In this document: positions 18,217-26,585 of the stretch, one piece after another
How the letters are laid out: each line of letters opens with the position of its first letter
Numbering within the stretch: position 1 is the stretch's first letter
Source of the DNA: an uncultured Polaribacter sp.
Lineage (GTDB): Bacteria > Bacteroidota > Bacteroidia > Flavobacteriales > Flavobacteriaceae
Length of the DNA: 64,000 bases
Assembly: GCF_947501385.1 (NCBI RefSeq)
Contig: NZ_CANMVP010000003.1
Location: 149,691-213,690 of the forward strand
Direction of reading: 5' to 3'
Position numbers and translations under genes: made by a program
The notes under the pieces: generated by a model
What the model was told of the DNA's origin: nothing
The model's database searches: none
The model's input: the letters and a program-made list of their open reading frames with translations, nothing else

Positions 18217-19176
18217 ATGAGATTTTTTCAGGTACTTTTATTGGTTTTGTTAAGTTTTTACGCTTGTAATAAAGTCAAAACAAAAGAAATAGATGTTACT
18301 AATATTGATGTTCATTTTTCAGTAGATAGATTTGACGAAGAATTTTATACGTCAGAAAAGCAAGATCTAAAAGAATTAAAGATAAAATATCCTTATTTTT
18401 TTCCAAAAGAGATTACAGATAGTATTTCTTTATTAAAAATTAGGAGCAAAGATGAACAAGAGCTTTTTAGAGAAACTCAAAAAATTTATAAAGATTTTTC
18501 AGGAATAAATAAAAAATTAACCTCTCTTTTCAAACATATTAAGTTCTACAACCCAAGATTTACTGCACCAAGAGTAGTTACAATGCTAACCAACATAGAT
18601 TATGAGCATAGAGTTATTTATGCAGATAGTTTATTGATAATTTCTTTGGATGTTTATTTGGGTAAAAATCATAAATTCTATGAAGACTATCCGAAGTATA
18701 TCAAAGAAAATAACACCCCCGAACATCTTATTGTAGATGTTGCAAAAGAAATTATTAAAAAACAATTAGTGCCTTTATCTGACAGAAGTTTTGTTGGAAA
18801 AATGATTTTTGAAGGTAAAAAAATGTATCTTTTAGACCTTTATTTACCAGCTGTTTCAGATAAACTAAAAATTGGCTATGAAAAGGAGAAGTTAATTTGG
18901 ATACAATCTAATGAAGAGCAAATATGGAGCTATTTTGTAAAGAAAAACCTTCTTTTTAGTACCGAGACCAAATTGAATAAAAGATTTTTAGAAACTGCGC
19001 CATTTTCTAAGTTTTACATGGAACAGGACAAGCTTTCTCCAGGAAGAGCTGGTGTTTGGATTGGTTGGCAAATTGTACGTTCTTATATGAAACATAATGA
19101 TGTATCTTTGCAGGAATTATTAAAAATAAATGAATCCGATTTATTTAAAAAATCGAAATACAAGCCTAGAAAATAA
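18217..19176 (+). CDS. gldB: Gliding motility lipoprotein GldB
   Basis: A 319-residue lipoprotein with signal MRFFQVLLLVLLSFYAC (Cys17). It matches GldB by length, by the motif set FSVDRFDEEFY near the N-terminus and APFSKFYMEQDKLSPGRAGVWIGWQIVRSYM near the C-terminus, and by its partner gldC one base overlapping downstream. GldB is required for gliding and for T9SS function in Flavobacterium johnsoniae (family knowledge). The fold has been compared with zinc metalloproteases but catalysis is not established. Confidence 0.93.
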   Translation: MRFFQVLLLVLLSFYACNKVKTKEIDVTNIDVHFSVDRFDEEFYTSEKQDLKELKIKYPYFFPKEITDSISLLKIRSKDEQELFRETQKIYKDFSGINKKLTSLFKHIKFYNPRFTAPRVVTMLTNIDYEHRVIYADSLLIISLDVYLGKNHKFYEDYPKYIKENNTPEHLIVDVAKEIIKKQLVPLSDRSFVGKMIFEGKKMYLLDLYLPAVSDKLKIGYEKEKLIWIQSNEEQIWSYFVKKNLLFSTETKLNKRFLETAPFSKFYMEQDKLSPGRAGVWIGWQIVRSYMKHNDVSLQELLKINESDLFKKSKYKPRK

Positions 19177-19511
19177 TGTCAGTAAAACATCACTCAGAAA
19201 TAGAATTTAAGATTAGTTTAGATGAAAACAAAGTTCCAGAAGAAATTTCTTGGACAGCAAAAGACGGAGGTATAGACCATGAGGCTTCAAAAGCAATTAT
19301 GATTTCTGTTTGGGATCATAAAAAGAAAGATACTTTGCGTATGGACTTGTGGACAAAAGACATGCCTGTAGATGAAATGAAACAGTTTTTCCATCAAACC
19401 TTAGTTTCTATGGCAGATGCTTTTGAACGTGCTACAGATGATCAAAAAATGGGTGCAACTATGAGAGATTTTTGCGATTATTTTGCTGAAAAATTAGAAC
19501 TCAAAAAGTAA
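19176..19511 (+). CDS. gldC: Gliding motility protein GldC
   Basis: A 111-residue cytoplasmic protein. It starts inside the gldB stop (TAATG overlap), which implies translational coupling. The pattern EISWTAKDGGIDHEASKAIMISVWDHKKKDTLRMDLWTKDMPVDEMKQFFHQTL is characteristic of GldC. In F. johnsoniae GldC supports gliding but is not absolutely required. A terminator follows, so gldBC is a two-gene unit. Confidence 0.93.
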   Translation: MSVKHHSEIEFKISLDENKVPEEISWTAKDGGIDHEASKAIMISVWDHKKKDTLRMDLWTKDMPVDEMKQFFHQTLVSMADAFERATDDQKMGATMRDFCDYFAEKLELKK

Positions 19512-19529
19512 TTACTTTAGGGAAATATA

Positions 19530-19564
19530 AAGAGCGATACTTATACGGTATCGCTCTTTTTTTT
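19530..19564. terminator. Bidirectional terminator between gldC and the OmpA gene
   Basis: AAGAGCGATAC, 7-base loop, GTATCGCTCTT and a long T-tract. It lies 18 bases after gldC and 16 bases from the end of the convergent OmpA-family gene. Confidence 0.85.
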
Positions 19565-19579
19565 ATTCATGTTTTGATT

Positions 19580-21064
19580 TTAATCTAAAGATCCCACTGG
19601 TTTTATTTCCACTCTTCTATTCAATTGTCTTCCACCTGCATTCCAATTAGAAAATTTAGGCCTAGATTCCCCATAGCCTTTAGCTTCTAATCTTTTATTT
19701 GATATTCCTTGTTGTATCATATATTTTCTAACAGAGGCGGCTCTTTTTTGAGATAAATATAGATTGTATCTATCGCTATTTCTGTTGTCTGTATGACCTT
19801 CAATAATAAATTTAACCGTTGGAACTTCTTTCATTAAAGAAATTATTTTATCAACAGTTGTAAAAGATACTGTTTTAATTCGATCACTATTGGTATCAAA
19901 ATAAATGCTAGTTGCTAATAAAGCAATTTGACTGTTAATATTATTAGCATTGTTAACAACAACTTCTTGTTTTGGGCACCCCTTATTTTCTACAGTTCCT
20001 GGAGTTGCAGGGCATAAATCTTTATTGTCTAGAATGCCATCTCCATCAGAATCTACATTTAAAGGGCATCCTTGGTTAGATTCAGGGCCATAGACTAAAG
20101 GGCATCTATCTCTATAATCTGGCAAGCCATCTTTATCTGAATCTACAGCTTTACCATTACCATACACCATGACACCAGCAGGAGTATTAGGCTCAATATC
20201 TAATTGATCCATTACACCATCTTTATCTGTATCTACAATTTTAAATTTATTTCTGCCTCCGTCTTTTTCTTCTCCCCAAATTGTAAAAACTTTTTTCTTA
20301 CCTAATTTAACTGCTACACCTATACTTGAAACAAAAAAGGTCTCCCAATCTTGTTTATTAGAAATTGCAGCATCTAAATGATCTTCGTAGTTAAAGTACA
20401 TTCCAGATCTAAACTCTATGTCTACTCGTTTGCTAATTCTTCTTTTAATACCCAATTGAGCAGATAAATAAATAGAGCTTGCCGAATTTTGACTATTCCT
20501 TGCAGGATTTGAACCAAAATCTACTAGCAGCTCATCAGGTCCGTTCTCTTCTCTTTCGTAAAGTGCTGAATTGTATTGATGGTAACCAAAACCAAAATAG
20601 CCAGCAGCATGCCATTTGCTTGCTGTAGTTTGATATAAATTTGTAAAACTAAAAATTAAGTTCAATTCTGCACCATAAGAACTTCCTTCAAAATACATAT
20701 TATCTTGTAAAACAACATTGTCTTTTGTATAAAGAACTTTGTATTGGTCTGTTGTAGAAAAGTATTGTGCCCCACCAGACATTTGCGTATAGAAAATTTT
20801 TCCTTCAAGTCCTAAAAGCGGATTGAACATTTTATCTACATAAGCGAATGCGCCAAAATTATAGTAGTTGGTATCGTCTCCCGTGCCAATAGAGCGCAAA
20901 TCTCCATGCATAATGAAATTACTAAAACCAGCACCTACAGCCCAGCTATTGCTGTTTTCTAGATCTATTCTATCTCCATACGTAATTTCGTCTGTAGTAA
21001 ATTGACCAAATATTGTAGTTGTCGCAAAACAATACAATATTGCAATCAAAAAAAATCTCCCCAT
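19580..21064 (-). CDS. OmpA-family outer-membrane protein with thrombospondin type 3 repeats
   Basis: A 494-residue protein. It has a Sec signal (about 1-20), an N-terminal beta-barrel-like region (about 30-260, strands such as FGFGYHQYN), a calcium-binding TSP3 segment (about 275-360; DTDKDGVMD, DSDKDGLPD, DSDGDGILD, each followed by a Cys in the later units), and an OmpA peptidoglycan-binding domain (about 385-490; FIIEGHTDNRNSDRYNLYLS and RRVEIKP). By family it anchors the outer membrane to peptidoglycan. A TATTTTTG -7 element lies upstream on the minus strand. Confidence 0.92.
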   Translation of the reverse strand: MGRFFLIAILYCFATTTIFGQFTTDEITYGDRIDLENSNSWAVGAGFSNFIMHGDLRSIGTGDDTNYYNFGAFAYVDKMFNPLLGLEGKIFYTQMSGGAQYFSTTDQYKVLYTKDNVVLQDNMYFEGSSYGAELNLIFSFTNLYQTTASKWHAAGYFGFGYHQYNSALYEREENGPDELLVDFGSNPARNSQNSASSIYLSAQLGIKRRISKRVDIEFRSGMYFNYEDHLDAAISNKQDWETFFVSSIGVAVKLGKKKVFTIWGEEKDGGRNKFKIVDTDKDGVMDQLDIEPNTPAGVMVYGNGKAVDSDKDGLPDYRDRCPLVYGPESNQGCPLNVDSDGDGILDNKDLCPATPGTVENKGCPKQEVVVNNANNINSQIALLATSIYFDTNSDRIKTVSFTTVDKIISLMKEVPTVKFIIEGHTDNRNSDRYNLYLSQKRAASVRKYMIQQGISNKRLEAKGYGESRPKFSNWNAGGRQLNRRVEIKPVGSLD

Positions 21065-21137
21065 TTAATTTAGATATATTGTTATTTAAATAAAAAATGG
21101 GGGAAATATTTGAGCTGCAAAAATATAATTTTTATTT

Positions 21138-22262
21138 TTAATTATGCTTAATTTTATGAATTATATCGTCATAATCAGCTTTATTGTTCACAAAATCAAT
21201 TTCTGAAACATCTATAATTAATAAATTTAAATCTTCTTGTGTTTTTATAAAGTTTTTATAGCCATCGTGAATTTTTTGTAAGTATCCGGCTTCAATATTT
21301 TGCTCATAATCTCTTCCACGTTTTTTTATGTTTTCTAACAAACGATCTGTGTTTTGATATAAATACACATACAAATCTGGTTTTGTAATTTCTTTATACA
21401 TCAAGTTAAACATCTTTCTATATAAAAAATATTCATCTTTAGAAAGGGTAACTTGGGCAAATATTAAAGATTTAAAGATATAATAGTCTGAAATAATACA
21501 ATTTTTAAACAAATCGAATTGTGCTAAATCATCGCTCAATTGCTGATATCTATCTGCTAAAAAACTCATTTCTAAAGGAAAAGCATATCTTTCTTTGTCT
21601 TCGTAGAATTTTGGTAAAAATGGGTTGTCTGCAAAACGTTCTAATATTAATTTTGCATTGAATTCATCTGACATTTTTTTTGCTAATGATGTTTTTCCTG
21701 CACCAATGTTGCCTTCTATGGCTATGTAATTGTATTTTTCTGATAATAGAATTGGACGAATTAATTTTTTATCAACTAAAGAAATTTCAGAGGAGTCATC
21801 ACAATTTTGAAGACAAACAGCAATTTGTTTTTTTTCTATGGGATGCATGACGTTTGAAGCAATTTCTGCTAAAGGAACCATTACAAACTTGCGATGTAAC
21901 ATTTTAGAATGCGGCACCATTAATTTTTTAGAAAAAATAATTTCATCACCAAACAATAAAATATCAATATCTATTTGTCTATTTTGATATTCCTTTGAGT
22001 CTTTTCTAATTCTGCCTAAATCCTTTTCAATTTTTAAAAGTGAAGTTAATAGTACTTCTGGAGTATGGTAGGTAGACACCTCAATACAAATATTATAAAA
22101 ATCATTTCCATCAAATCCCAAAGAAGATGTTTTGTAGACGGATGAAATTTTATGAATGGCACCAACTTTTGCGTCAATATGATCAATTGCCTTTTGTAGG
22201 TTTTCCAATTTATTTCCTTGGTTTGTGCCTAAAGATAAGTATGTGATTTTTTGAATTTTCAA
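21138..22262 (-). CDS. folK: Fusion of HPPK (FolK) and a deoxynucleoside kinase, TTG start
   Basis: A 374-residue two-enzyme protein. Residues 1-160 are 6-hydroxymethyl-7,8-dihydropterin pyrophosphokinase of folate synthesis (YLSLGTNQGNK and NRQIDIDILLFGDEI). Residues ~175-374 are a deoxynucleoside kinase with P-loop GNIGAGKT at 184-191, LERFADNPFLPKFY and the arginine-rich lid KKRGRDYEQ. The first codon is TTG at 22260-22262, preceded directly by an in-frame TAG, so no ATG is possible without losing the HPPK N-terminus. Both activities feed nucleotide and one-carbon metabolism. Similar fusions occur in other Bacteroidota. Confidence 0.93.
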   Translation of the reverse strand: MKIQKITYLSLGTNQGNKLENLQKAIDHIDAKVGAIHKISSVYKTSSLGFDGNDFYNICIEVSTYHTPEVLLTSLLKIEKDLGRIRKDSKEYQNRQIDIDILLFGDEIIFSKKLMVPHSKMLHRKFVMVPLAEIASNVMHPIEKKQIAVCLQNCDDSSEISLVDKKLIRPILLSEKYNYIAIEGNIGAGKTSLAKKMSDEFNAKLILERFADNPFLPKFYEDKERYAFPLEMSFLADRYQQLSDDLAQFDLFKNCIISDYYIFKSLIFAQVTLSKDEYFLYRKMFNLMYKEITKPDLYVYLYQNTDRLLENIKKRGRDYEQNIEAGYLQKIHDGYKNFIKTQEDLNLLIIDVSEIDFVNNKADYDDIIHKIKHN

Positions 22263-22272
22263 CTATTTTGCG

Positions 22273-22348
22273 ATGTCTCCTCGAGCGGAGTCGAGAGGTT
22301 GTAATTTGTCTTTATAGTTCTCTTCCGAAATTTCGGAACCTTCGAACA
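22273..22348. repeat. Intergenic palindromes (CCTCGAGCGGAGTCGAGAGG and TTCCGAAATTTCGGAA)
   Basis: Two inverted repeats lie between folK and the pnp terminator. The first is the common Flavobacteriaceae motif also traceable at 42586 (CTTGAGCGTAGTCGAAAG). No gene is visible in this 178-base gap. Confidence 0.6.
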
Positions 22349-22388
22349 GACATAATTTTAATTTTACAAAGAAACGAAAAAGCATAAA

Positions 22389-22418
22389 AAAAATCGCTAA
22401 AATTAATTAGCGATTTTT
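22389..22418 (-). terminator. Intrinsic terminator of pnp
   Basis: On the plus strand AAAAATCGCTAA, loop AATTAA, TTAGCGATTTTT; it lies 23 bases beyond the pnp stop in the direction of transcription. Confidence 0.85.
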
Positions 22419-22440
22419 ATATCAATTTAAAAAGTAAGAA

Positions 22441-24681
22441 TTACTCTTCTTTTCTAGGTTCTCTAGGTTTTCTGTCATCACGTCCGCGATTGTCTCTGCT
22501 TCTGTTATCACGTCCACCAGAACGTTTGTCATCTCTTGGTGGTCTTGCTACAAAACCTTCTGGTTTTGGTAACAAGGCTTTTCGAGATACTTTTTCTTTA
22601 CGAGTTCTTGGATCTAAACCAAAGTACTTCACATCAAAAACATCGCCCATATTAACAACATCAGATACGTTTTCTGTACGTTCCCAAGCCAATTCACTTA
22701 CGTGTAATAACACTTCGTTTCCTGGTGCTTCTGCATATTCTACAACAGCGCCAAAATCTAACATTTTAATTACTTTTACTTCGTATGCACTACCAACGGT
22801 AGGTTTGAATAACATAGACTCAATACGCGTAATTACTTGTTCAATTCCTGAAGGATCGGTTCCTAAAATCTCGATAATTCCTTCTTCAGTAACTGCATCT
22901 TCGGTAATAACAATAGTTGTACCAGTTTCTTTTTGCAATTCTTGAATATGTTTACCTCCTGGTCCAATAAATGCACCAATCATATCATTAGGAATTCTTC
23001 TGTTAATCATTTTAGGAGCGTGTTCTTTAACTTCTTCATTTGCAGAAGAGATTGTCTCCGTTATTTTCCCTAAAATATGTAAACGACCCTCACGCGCTTG
23101 TTTTAGCGCATTCACTAAAATCTCATAGGATAATCCTTTTACTTTAATGTCCATTTGACAAGCAGTAATTCCTTCTGAAGTACCAGTTACTTTAAAATCC
23201 ATATCTCCTAAGTGATCTTCATCCCCTAAAATATCAGATAATACAGCGTATTTTCCAGAATCAGCATCAGAAATTAATCCCATGGCAATACCAGAAACGG
23301 GTCTTATCATTTGTACACCAGCGTCCATCAATGCCATTGTACCCGCACAAACAGTTGCCATAGAAGAAGAACCATTCGATTCTAAAACTTCAGAAACTAC
23401 TCTTACTGTATAAGGACAACTATCAGGAATCATTCCTTTTAAACCACGTTGTGCTAAATTACCATGTCCAACTTCTCTTCGAGAGGTTCCACGAATTGGT
23501 CTCGCTTCACCTGTACAAAAAGGAGGGAAGTTATAATGTAAGTAAAAACTTTCTTCACCTTCGTAAGATGGCATGTCTATTTTATTTGCCTCTCTAGAAG
23601 TTCCTAACGTAACGGTTGCTAAAGCTTGGGTTTCTCCACGAGTAAAGATTGAAGAACCATGCACTGATGGTAAATAATCTACTTCTGACCAAATTGGTCT
23701 AATTTCATCAGTCTTACGACCATCTAAACGTAAACCTACATTTAAGGTTAAATCTCTAATCGCAGCTTTTTCTGCTTTACGATAATAATCAGAAACTAAA
23801 CCACCGTAATCTTCCATTTCTTCTTCAGAAAATGATGCTTTAATATCTTCTTTTATTTGCTTAAATGCATCCGATCTTTCATGTTTAGCAGATCCAGCTT
23901 CTGCGATGGCATATACTTTATCGTATGCCATATCATAAACTTTCTTCTCTAAATCTTTATCTTCTCTTGCACCTTCGTACTCACGAACTTCTTTCTTACC
24001 AAATGCTTCTGCTAATCTTATTTGAGCAGCACATTGTACTTTAATAGCTTCGTGTGCAAACTTAATAGCGTCAGCCATTTCTTCTTCAGAAATCTCATCC
24101 ATTTCACCTTCCACCATCATTACAGAATCAGCAGATGCTCCAATCATCATATCGATGTCAGATGCTGCTAATTGCGCTCTAGTTGGGTTGATTACAAATT
24201 CTCCGTTTATACGACCAACTCTTGCTTCAGAGATGGCGCATTCAAATGGGAAATCTGATAATTGAATAGCTGCTGATGCTGCTAAACCTGCCATTGCATC
24301 TGGCATCACATCTTCGTCATGAGACATTAACTGAATCATCACTTGGGTTTCTGCAGTATAATCTTTTGGAAATAACGGACGTAAAACACGGTCTACTAAA
24401 CGCATTGTTAAAACTTCACCGTCACTTGGTCTCGCTTCTCTTTTGAAGAAACCACCAGGATAACGTCCTGCAGCAGCAAATTTCTCTCTATAGTCTACCG
24501 TTAATGGTAAAAAACCTAGATCTTTTTGCTCATAATTGGAAACAACTGTACACAACATCATACATTTTCCAGATTGCACAACAACACTACCATGAGCTTG
24601 TTTTGCTAATTTTCCGGTTTCGATAGAAATTTCTCTACCATCTCCAAGGTCTATAACCTCTCTAAATACTTTTGGAATCAT
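22441..24681 (-). CDS. pnp: Polynucleotide phosphorylase
   Basis: A 746-residue 3'-5' exoribonuclease that phosphorolyses RNA. Two RNase PH domains (about 10-225 and 310-540) are separated by a helical domain. KH ([17 protein letters not shown], ~565-620) and S1 ([15 protein letters not shown], ~630-700) domains follow. The tail is rich in Arg, Gly and Asp ([18 protein letters not shown]), a disordered RNA-binding extension. rpsO lies upstream in the same direction, the conserved rpsO-pnp order, but a terminator separates them. Confidence 0.97.
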   Translation of the reverse strand: MIPKVFREVIDLGDGREISIETGKLAKQAHGSVVVQSGKCMMLCTVVSNYEQKDLGFLPLTVDYREKFAAAGRYPGGFFKREARPSDGEVLTMRLVDRVLRPLFPKDYTAETQVMIQLMSHDEDVMPDAMAGLAASAAIQLSDFPFECAISEARVGRINGEFVINPTRAQLAASDIDMMIGASADSVMMVEGEMDEISEEEMADAIKFAHEAIKVQCAAQIRLAEAFGKKEVREYEGAREDKDLEKKVYDMAYDKVYAIAEAGSAKHERSDAFKQIKEDIKASFSEEEMEDYGGLVSDYYRKAEKAAIRDLTLNVGLRLDGRKTDEIRPIWSEVDYLPSVHGSSIFTRGETQALATVTLGTSREANKIDMPSYEGEESFYLHYNFPPFCTGEARPIRGTSRREVGHGNLAQRGLKGMIPDSCPYTVRVVSEVLESNGSSSMATVCAGTMALMDAGVQMIRPVSGIAMGLISDADSGKYAVLSDILGDEDHLGDMDFKVTGTSEGITACQMDIKVKGLSYEILVNALKQAREGRLHILGKITETISSANEEVKEHAPKMINRRIPNDMIGAFIGPGGKHIQELQKETGTTIVITEDAVTEEGIIEILGTDPSGIEQVITRIESMLFKPTVGSAYEVKVIKMLDFGAVVEYAEAPGNEVLLHVSELAWERTENVSDVVNMGDVFDVKYFGLDPRTRKEKVSRKALLPKPEGFVARPPRDDKRSGGRDNRSRDNRGRDDRKPREPRKEE

Positions 24682-24880
24682 AAATTTTAATTCTAATTTT
24701 TAATACTGTTTGTAGTTGTGTTGTTATCTGTTGTTGCAATGGAAATTCAAAAATATTGTTGGTATTTTTGATTTTTTATATAGAATCTGCTAGTGAGACA
24801 GAGAATATTATTTAGATTCCTGTTTTCGCAGGAAGAACAATTTTTTGTTTTGAAGCTGAGCTTCAAATGATTTTTTATAA

Positions 24881-24911
24881 AAAAAGAGACTCGTTTATAG
24901 AGTCTCTTTTA
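24881..24911 (-). terminator. Terminator between rpsO and pnp
   Basis: AAAAGAGACT and AGTCTCTTTT around an 8-base loop. It directly follows the rpsO stop on the minus strand, so read-through or a separate promoter is needed for pnp. Confidence 0.8.
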
Positions 24912-24918
24912 GTAAGAA

Positions 24919-25188
24919 TTACTTTCTAATTCCTAATTCTTTGATAATCGCACGATATCTGTTGATTTCAGTTTTCTTTAGATAATCTAATAAACTTCTA
25001 CGTTTACCTACTAACATTACTAATGAACGCTCTGTATTATAATCTTTACGATTATTTTTTAAATGCTCAGTTAAGTGGTTAATTCTGTGCGTAAACAACG
25101 CAATTTGTCCTTCTGAAGAACCCGTATCGTTTTTTCCTTTACCGTGTTTTTCGAAGAGACCTTCTTTTACTTCTTTAGTTAAGTACAT
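24919..25188 (-). CDS. rpsO: 30S ribosomal protein S15
   Basis: An 89-residue primary 16S rRNA-binding protein. The sequence DTGSSEGQIALFTHRINHLTEHLKNNRKDYNTERSLVMLVGKRRSLLDYLKK is the S15 signature, and the length is exact. A -7 element TATATTTG lies at 25246-25253 on the minus strand, giving a leader of roughly 50 bases. I see no convincing S15-binding pseudoknot in it. Confidence 0.98.
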   Translation of the reverse strand: MYLTKEVKEGLFEKHGKGKNDTGSSEGQIALFTHRINHLTEHLKNNRKDYNTERSLVMLVGKRRSLLDYLKKTEINRYRAIIKELGIRK

Positions 25189-25484
25189 GCCAATATTATT
25201 TAAATGATTTTTATGTATGTCAACGAAATTTTTTCATTGAACGTGCAAATATACTATTATTTTATTTATTAGATTATATTTTTAAAAAGTAATTTCTTTA
25301 GGATTCTGAGGTCTTACGGGTTGATTATCAGAATAGTTTATTATATTTTTAACGAGAATTTGACATCAATTTTCTGATATTTATGATTGATTTCCAGTTT
25401 CTTAAAGAAATTCATAAATATTTTCATTTTTACTGCATCTTTTTTAACAAATTGCCAATTCTTTTATATTCTTTCATATAATAT
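25189..25484. other. AT-rich divergent region between rpsO and the aromatic operon leader
   Basis: Apart from the rpsO -7 element at 25246, I see no gene, repeat or strong hairpin here. It separates the divergent rpsO and aromatic operon promoters. Confidence 0.5.
25246..25253 (-). promoter_or_regulatory. -7 element of the rpsO promoter
   Basis: The minus strand reads TATATTTG here, matching TAnnTTTG, 58 bases before the rpsO ATG. No TTG is found at the usual -33 distance, so the match is partial. Confidence 0.5.
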
Positions 25485-25514
25485 TTGTTTATATAAATTT
25501 AATCTTTAGTTTTG
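25485..25514 (+). promoter_or_regulatory. Promoter of the aromatic amino acid operon
   Basis: TTG at 25485-25487, 19-base spacer, TAGTTTTG at 25507-25514, a full match to TTG-N17-23-TAnnTTTG. The predicted start near 25520 places the leader peptide ATG about 20 bases downstream. Confidence 0.75.
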
Positions 25515-25538
25515 TCAGAACAAACAAAGAGCACAAAG

Positions 25539-25619
25539 ATGTTAAACAATATTTGGGTACGTTTCTATTTTTACTTTTACTTTTTTAGTAAGAGAAGAGA
25601 CTTTGTATCATGTTGTTAA
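25539..25619 (+). CDS. Phe/Tyr leader peptide of the aromatic amino acid operon
   Basis: A 26-codon ORF, too short for routine gene calling. After MLNNIWVR comes the uninterrupted run FYFYFYFF (codons 9-16), then SKRRDFVSCC and stop at 25617-25619. Nine of 26 codons are Phe or Tyr. The operon downstream makes exactly these two amino acids. The ORF starts about 20 bases after the predicted transcription start; it is preceded by AAAGAGCACAAAG, the same string found before tig. Its position relative to the two competing hairpins downstream fits ribosome-mediated attenuation, where stalling at Phe/Tyr codons would allow expression. No homologue search could be done. Confidence 0.85.
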   Translation: MLNNIWVRFYFYFYFFSKRRDFVSCC

Positions 25620-25645
25620 CAAGCATTTAAAATATATAAAGTCTC
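25597..25645 (+). promoter_or_regulatory. Antiterminator hairpin of the Phe/Tyr attenuator
   Basis: GAGACTTTGTAT (25597-25608) pairs with ATATAAAGTCTC (25634-25645), 12 base pairs with one G-U. The 5' arm starts 11 bases after the last Phe codon of the run, just outside a ribosome stalled there. The leader stop codon lies in the loop, so a ribosome that finishes the peptide would cover or crowd the 5' arm. The 3' arm overlaps the 5' arm of the terminator, so the two structures exclude each other. Confidence 0.75.
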
Positions 25646-25670
25646 GAATTTACTTCGAGGCTTTTTTTTT
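25638..25670 (+). terminator. Attenuator terminator before pheA
   Basis: AGTCTCGAA (25640-25648), loop TTTAC, TTCGAGGCT (25654-25662), then nine T residues. The hairpin ends 19 bases before the pheA ATG, so termination here would silence the whole operon. Confidence 0.85.
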
Positions 25671-25688
25671 GATATCATTTTATCATCA

Positions 25689-26516
25689 ATGAACACGATA
25701 ATTGCCATACAAGGAGCAGAGGGCTCAAATCATTATAAAGTTGCACGCGACTTCTATGGAGACAACATTCAATTAAAAGAATGCATGTCTTTTGATGCCT
25801 TGGTAGAAAGCTTGTTAAATAATTCTGCAAATTTGGGAATTATGGCATTAGAAAATACCATTGCAGGCTCTATTATACCTAATTATGCTTTAATTGATAA
25901 ACATAATTTACATATAACGGGTGAAGAATATTTAAACATTCATCATCATTTAATGGGACTAAAAGGTCAGAAAATTAACGATATCAAAGAAGTTTGGTCA
26001 CATCCTATGGCGTTGTTACAATGTAAAGAGTTCTTTAAAAAATATCCACATATAAAATTGGTGGAAGATGTAGATACAGCTGAAGTTGCTAAAAGAATTT
26101 TTAAAGAAAATTTAAAAGGAATTGCTGCCATTGCGCCAAAAATTGCAGCAGAAATTTTTAATTTAGAAGTTATTGAAGATGAAATTCAGACCATAAAAGA
26201 CAATGCGACAAGATTTGTAATGGTACAAACTGATGCACCTAATAATGGAATTGATCAAATAAATAAAGCATCCATCAAGTTTCAACTAAATCATAAAAGA
26301 GGCAGTTTGGCCGCAATTTTAAATGTTTTAAGTGATTGTAAGATGAATTTAACTAAGATACAATCGCTTCCAGTGATAGAAATGCCTTGGAAGTATTCAT
26401 TTTTTGTGGATGTAACTTTTGATGATTATAAAGATTACCAGAAAGCGAAAGCAATTATAGAACTCATGGCAGAAGAATTCAAAATTTTAGGAACTTATAA
26501 AAACGGTAGAAAATGA
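25689..26516 (+). CDS. pheA: Prephenate dehydratase
   Basis: A 275-residue enzyme converting prephenate to phenylpyruvate for phenylalanine. The catalytic region has NATRFVMVQ (the TRF motif) near residue 177, and ALENTIAGSI is near the N-terminus. A C-terminal ACT domain (KRGSLAAILNVLSDCKMNLTKIQSLPV) is the usual Phe feedback site. There is no chorismate mutase fusion; that activity is supplied by the DAHP synthase fusion at the end of the operon. It is the first structural gene after the attenuator. Confidence 0.95.
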   Translation: MNTIIAIQGAEGSNHYKVARDFYGDNIQLKECMSFDALVESLLNNSANLGIMALENTIAGSIIPNYALIDKHNLHITGEEYLNIHHHLMGLKGQKINDIKEVWSHPMALLQCKEFFKKYPHIKLVEDVDTAEVAKRIFKENLKGIAAIAPKIAAEIFNLEVIEDEIQTIKDNATRFVMVQTDAPNNGIDQINKASIKFQLNHKRGSLAAILNVLSDCKMNLTKIQSLPVIEMPWKYSFFVDVTFDDYKDYQKAKAIIELMAEEFKILGTYKNGRK

Positions 26517-26526
26517 CGCCGCCGTC

Positions 26527-26576
26527 GTTCTGAACTTCCTGAACTACATTCAGGATAAATGTTTCAGATTCACAAT
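26527..26576. repeat. Dispersed repeat between pheA and the aminotransferase
   Basis: GTCGTTCTGAACTTCCTGAA, then TTCAGGATAAATGTTTCAGATTC. The arms CCTGAA/TTCAGG pair, as in the family of GTCATTCTGAAC-type intergenic repeats seen also at 36073 and 63801. It lies inside the operon. Confidence 0.6.
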
Positions 26577-26585
26577 AATAAAAAT

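Noticed and set aside
25189..25245. S15 autoregulatory leader structure
   Set aside because: I looked for a stable pseudoknot or hairpin in the ~50-base rpsO leader and found none convincing.
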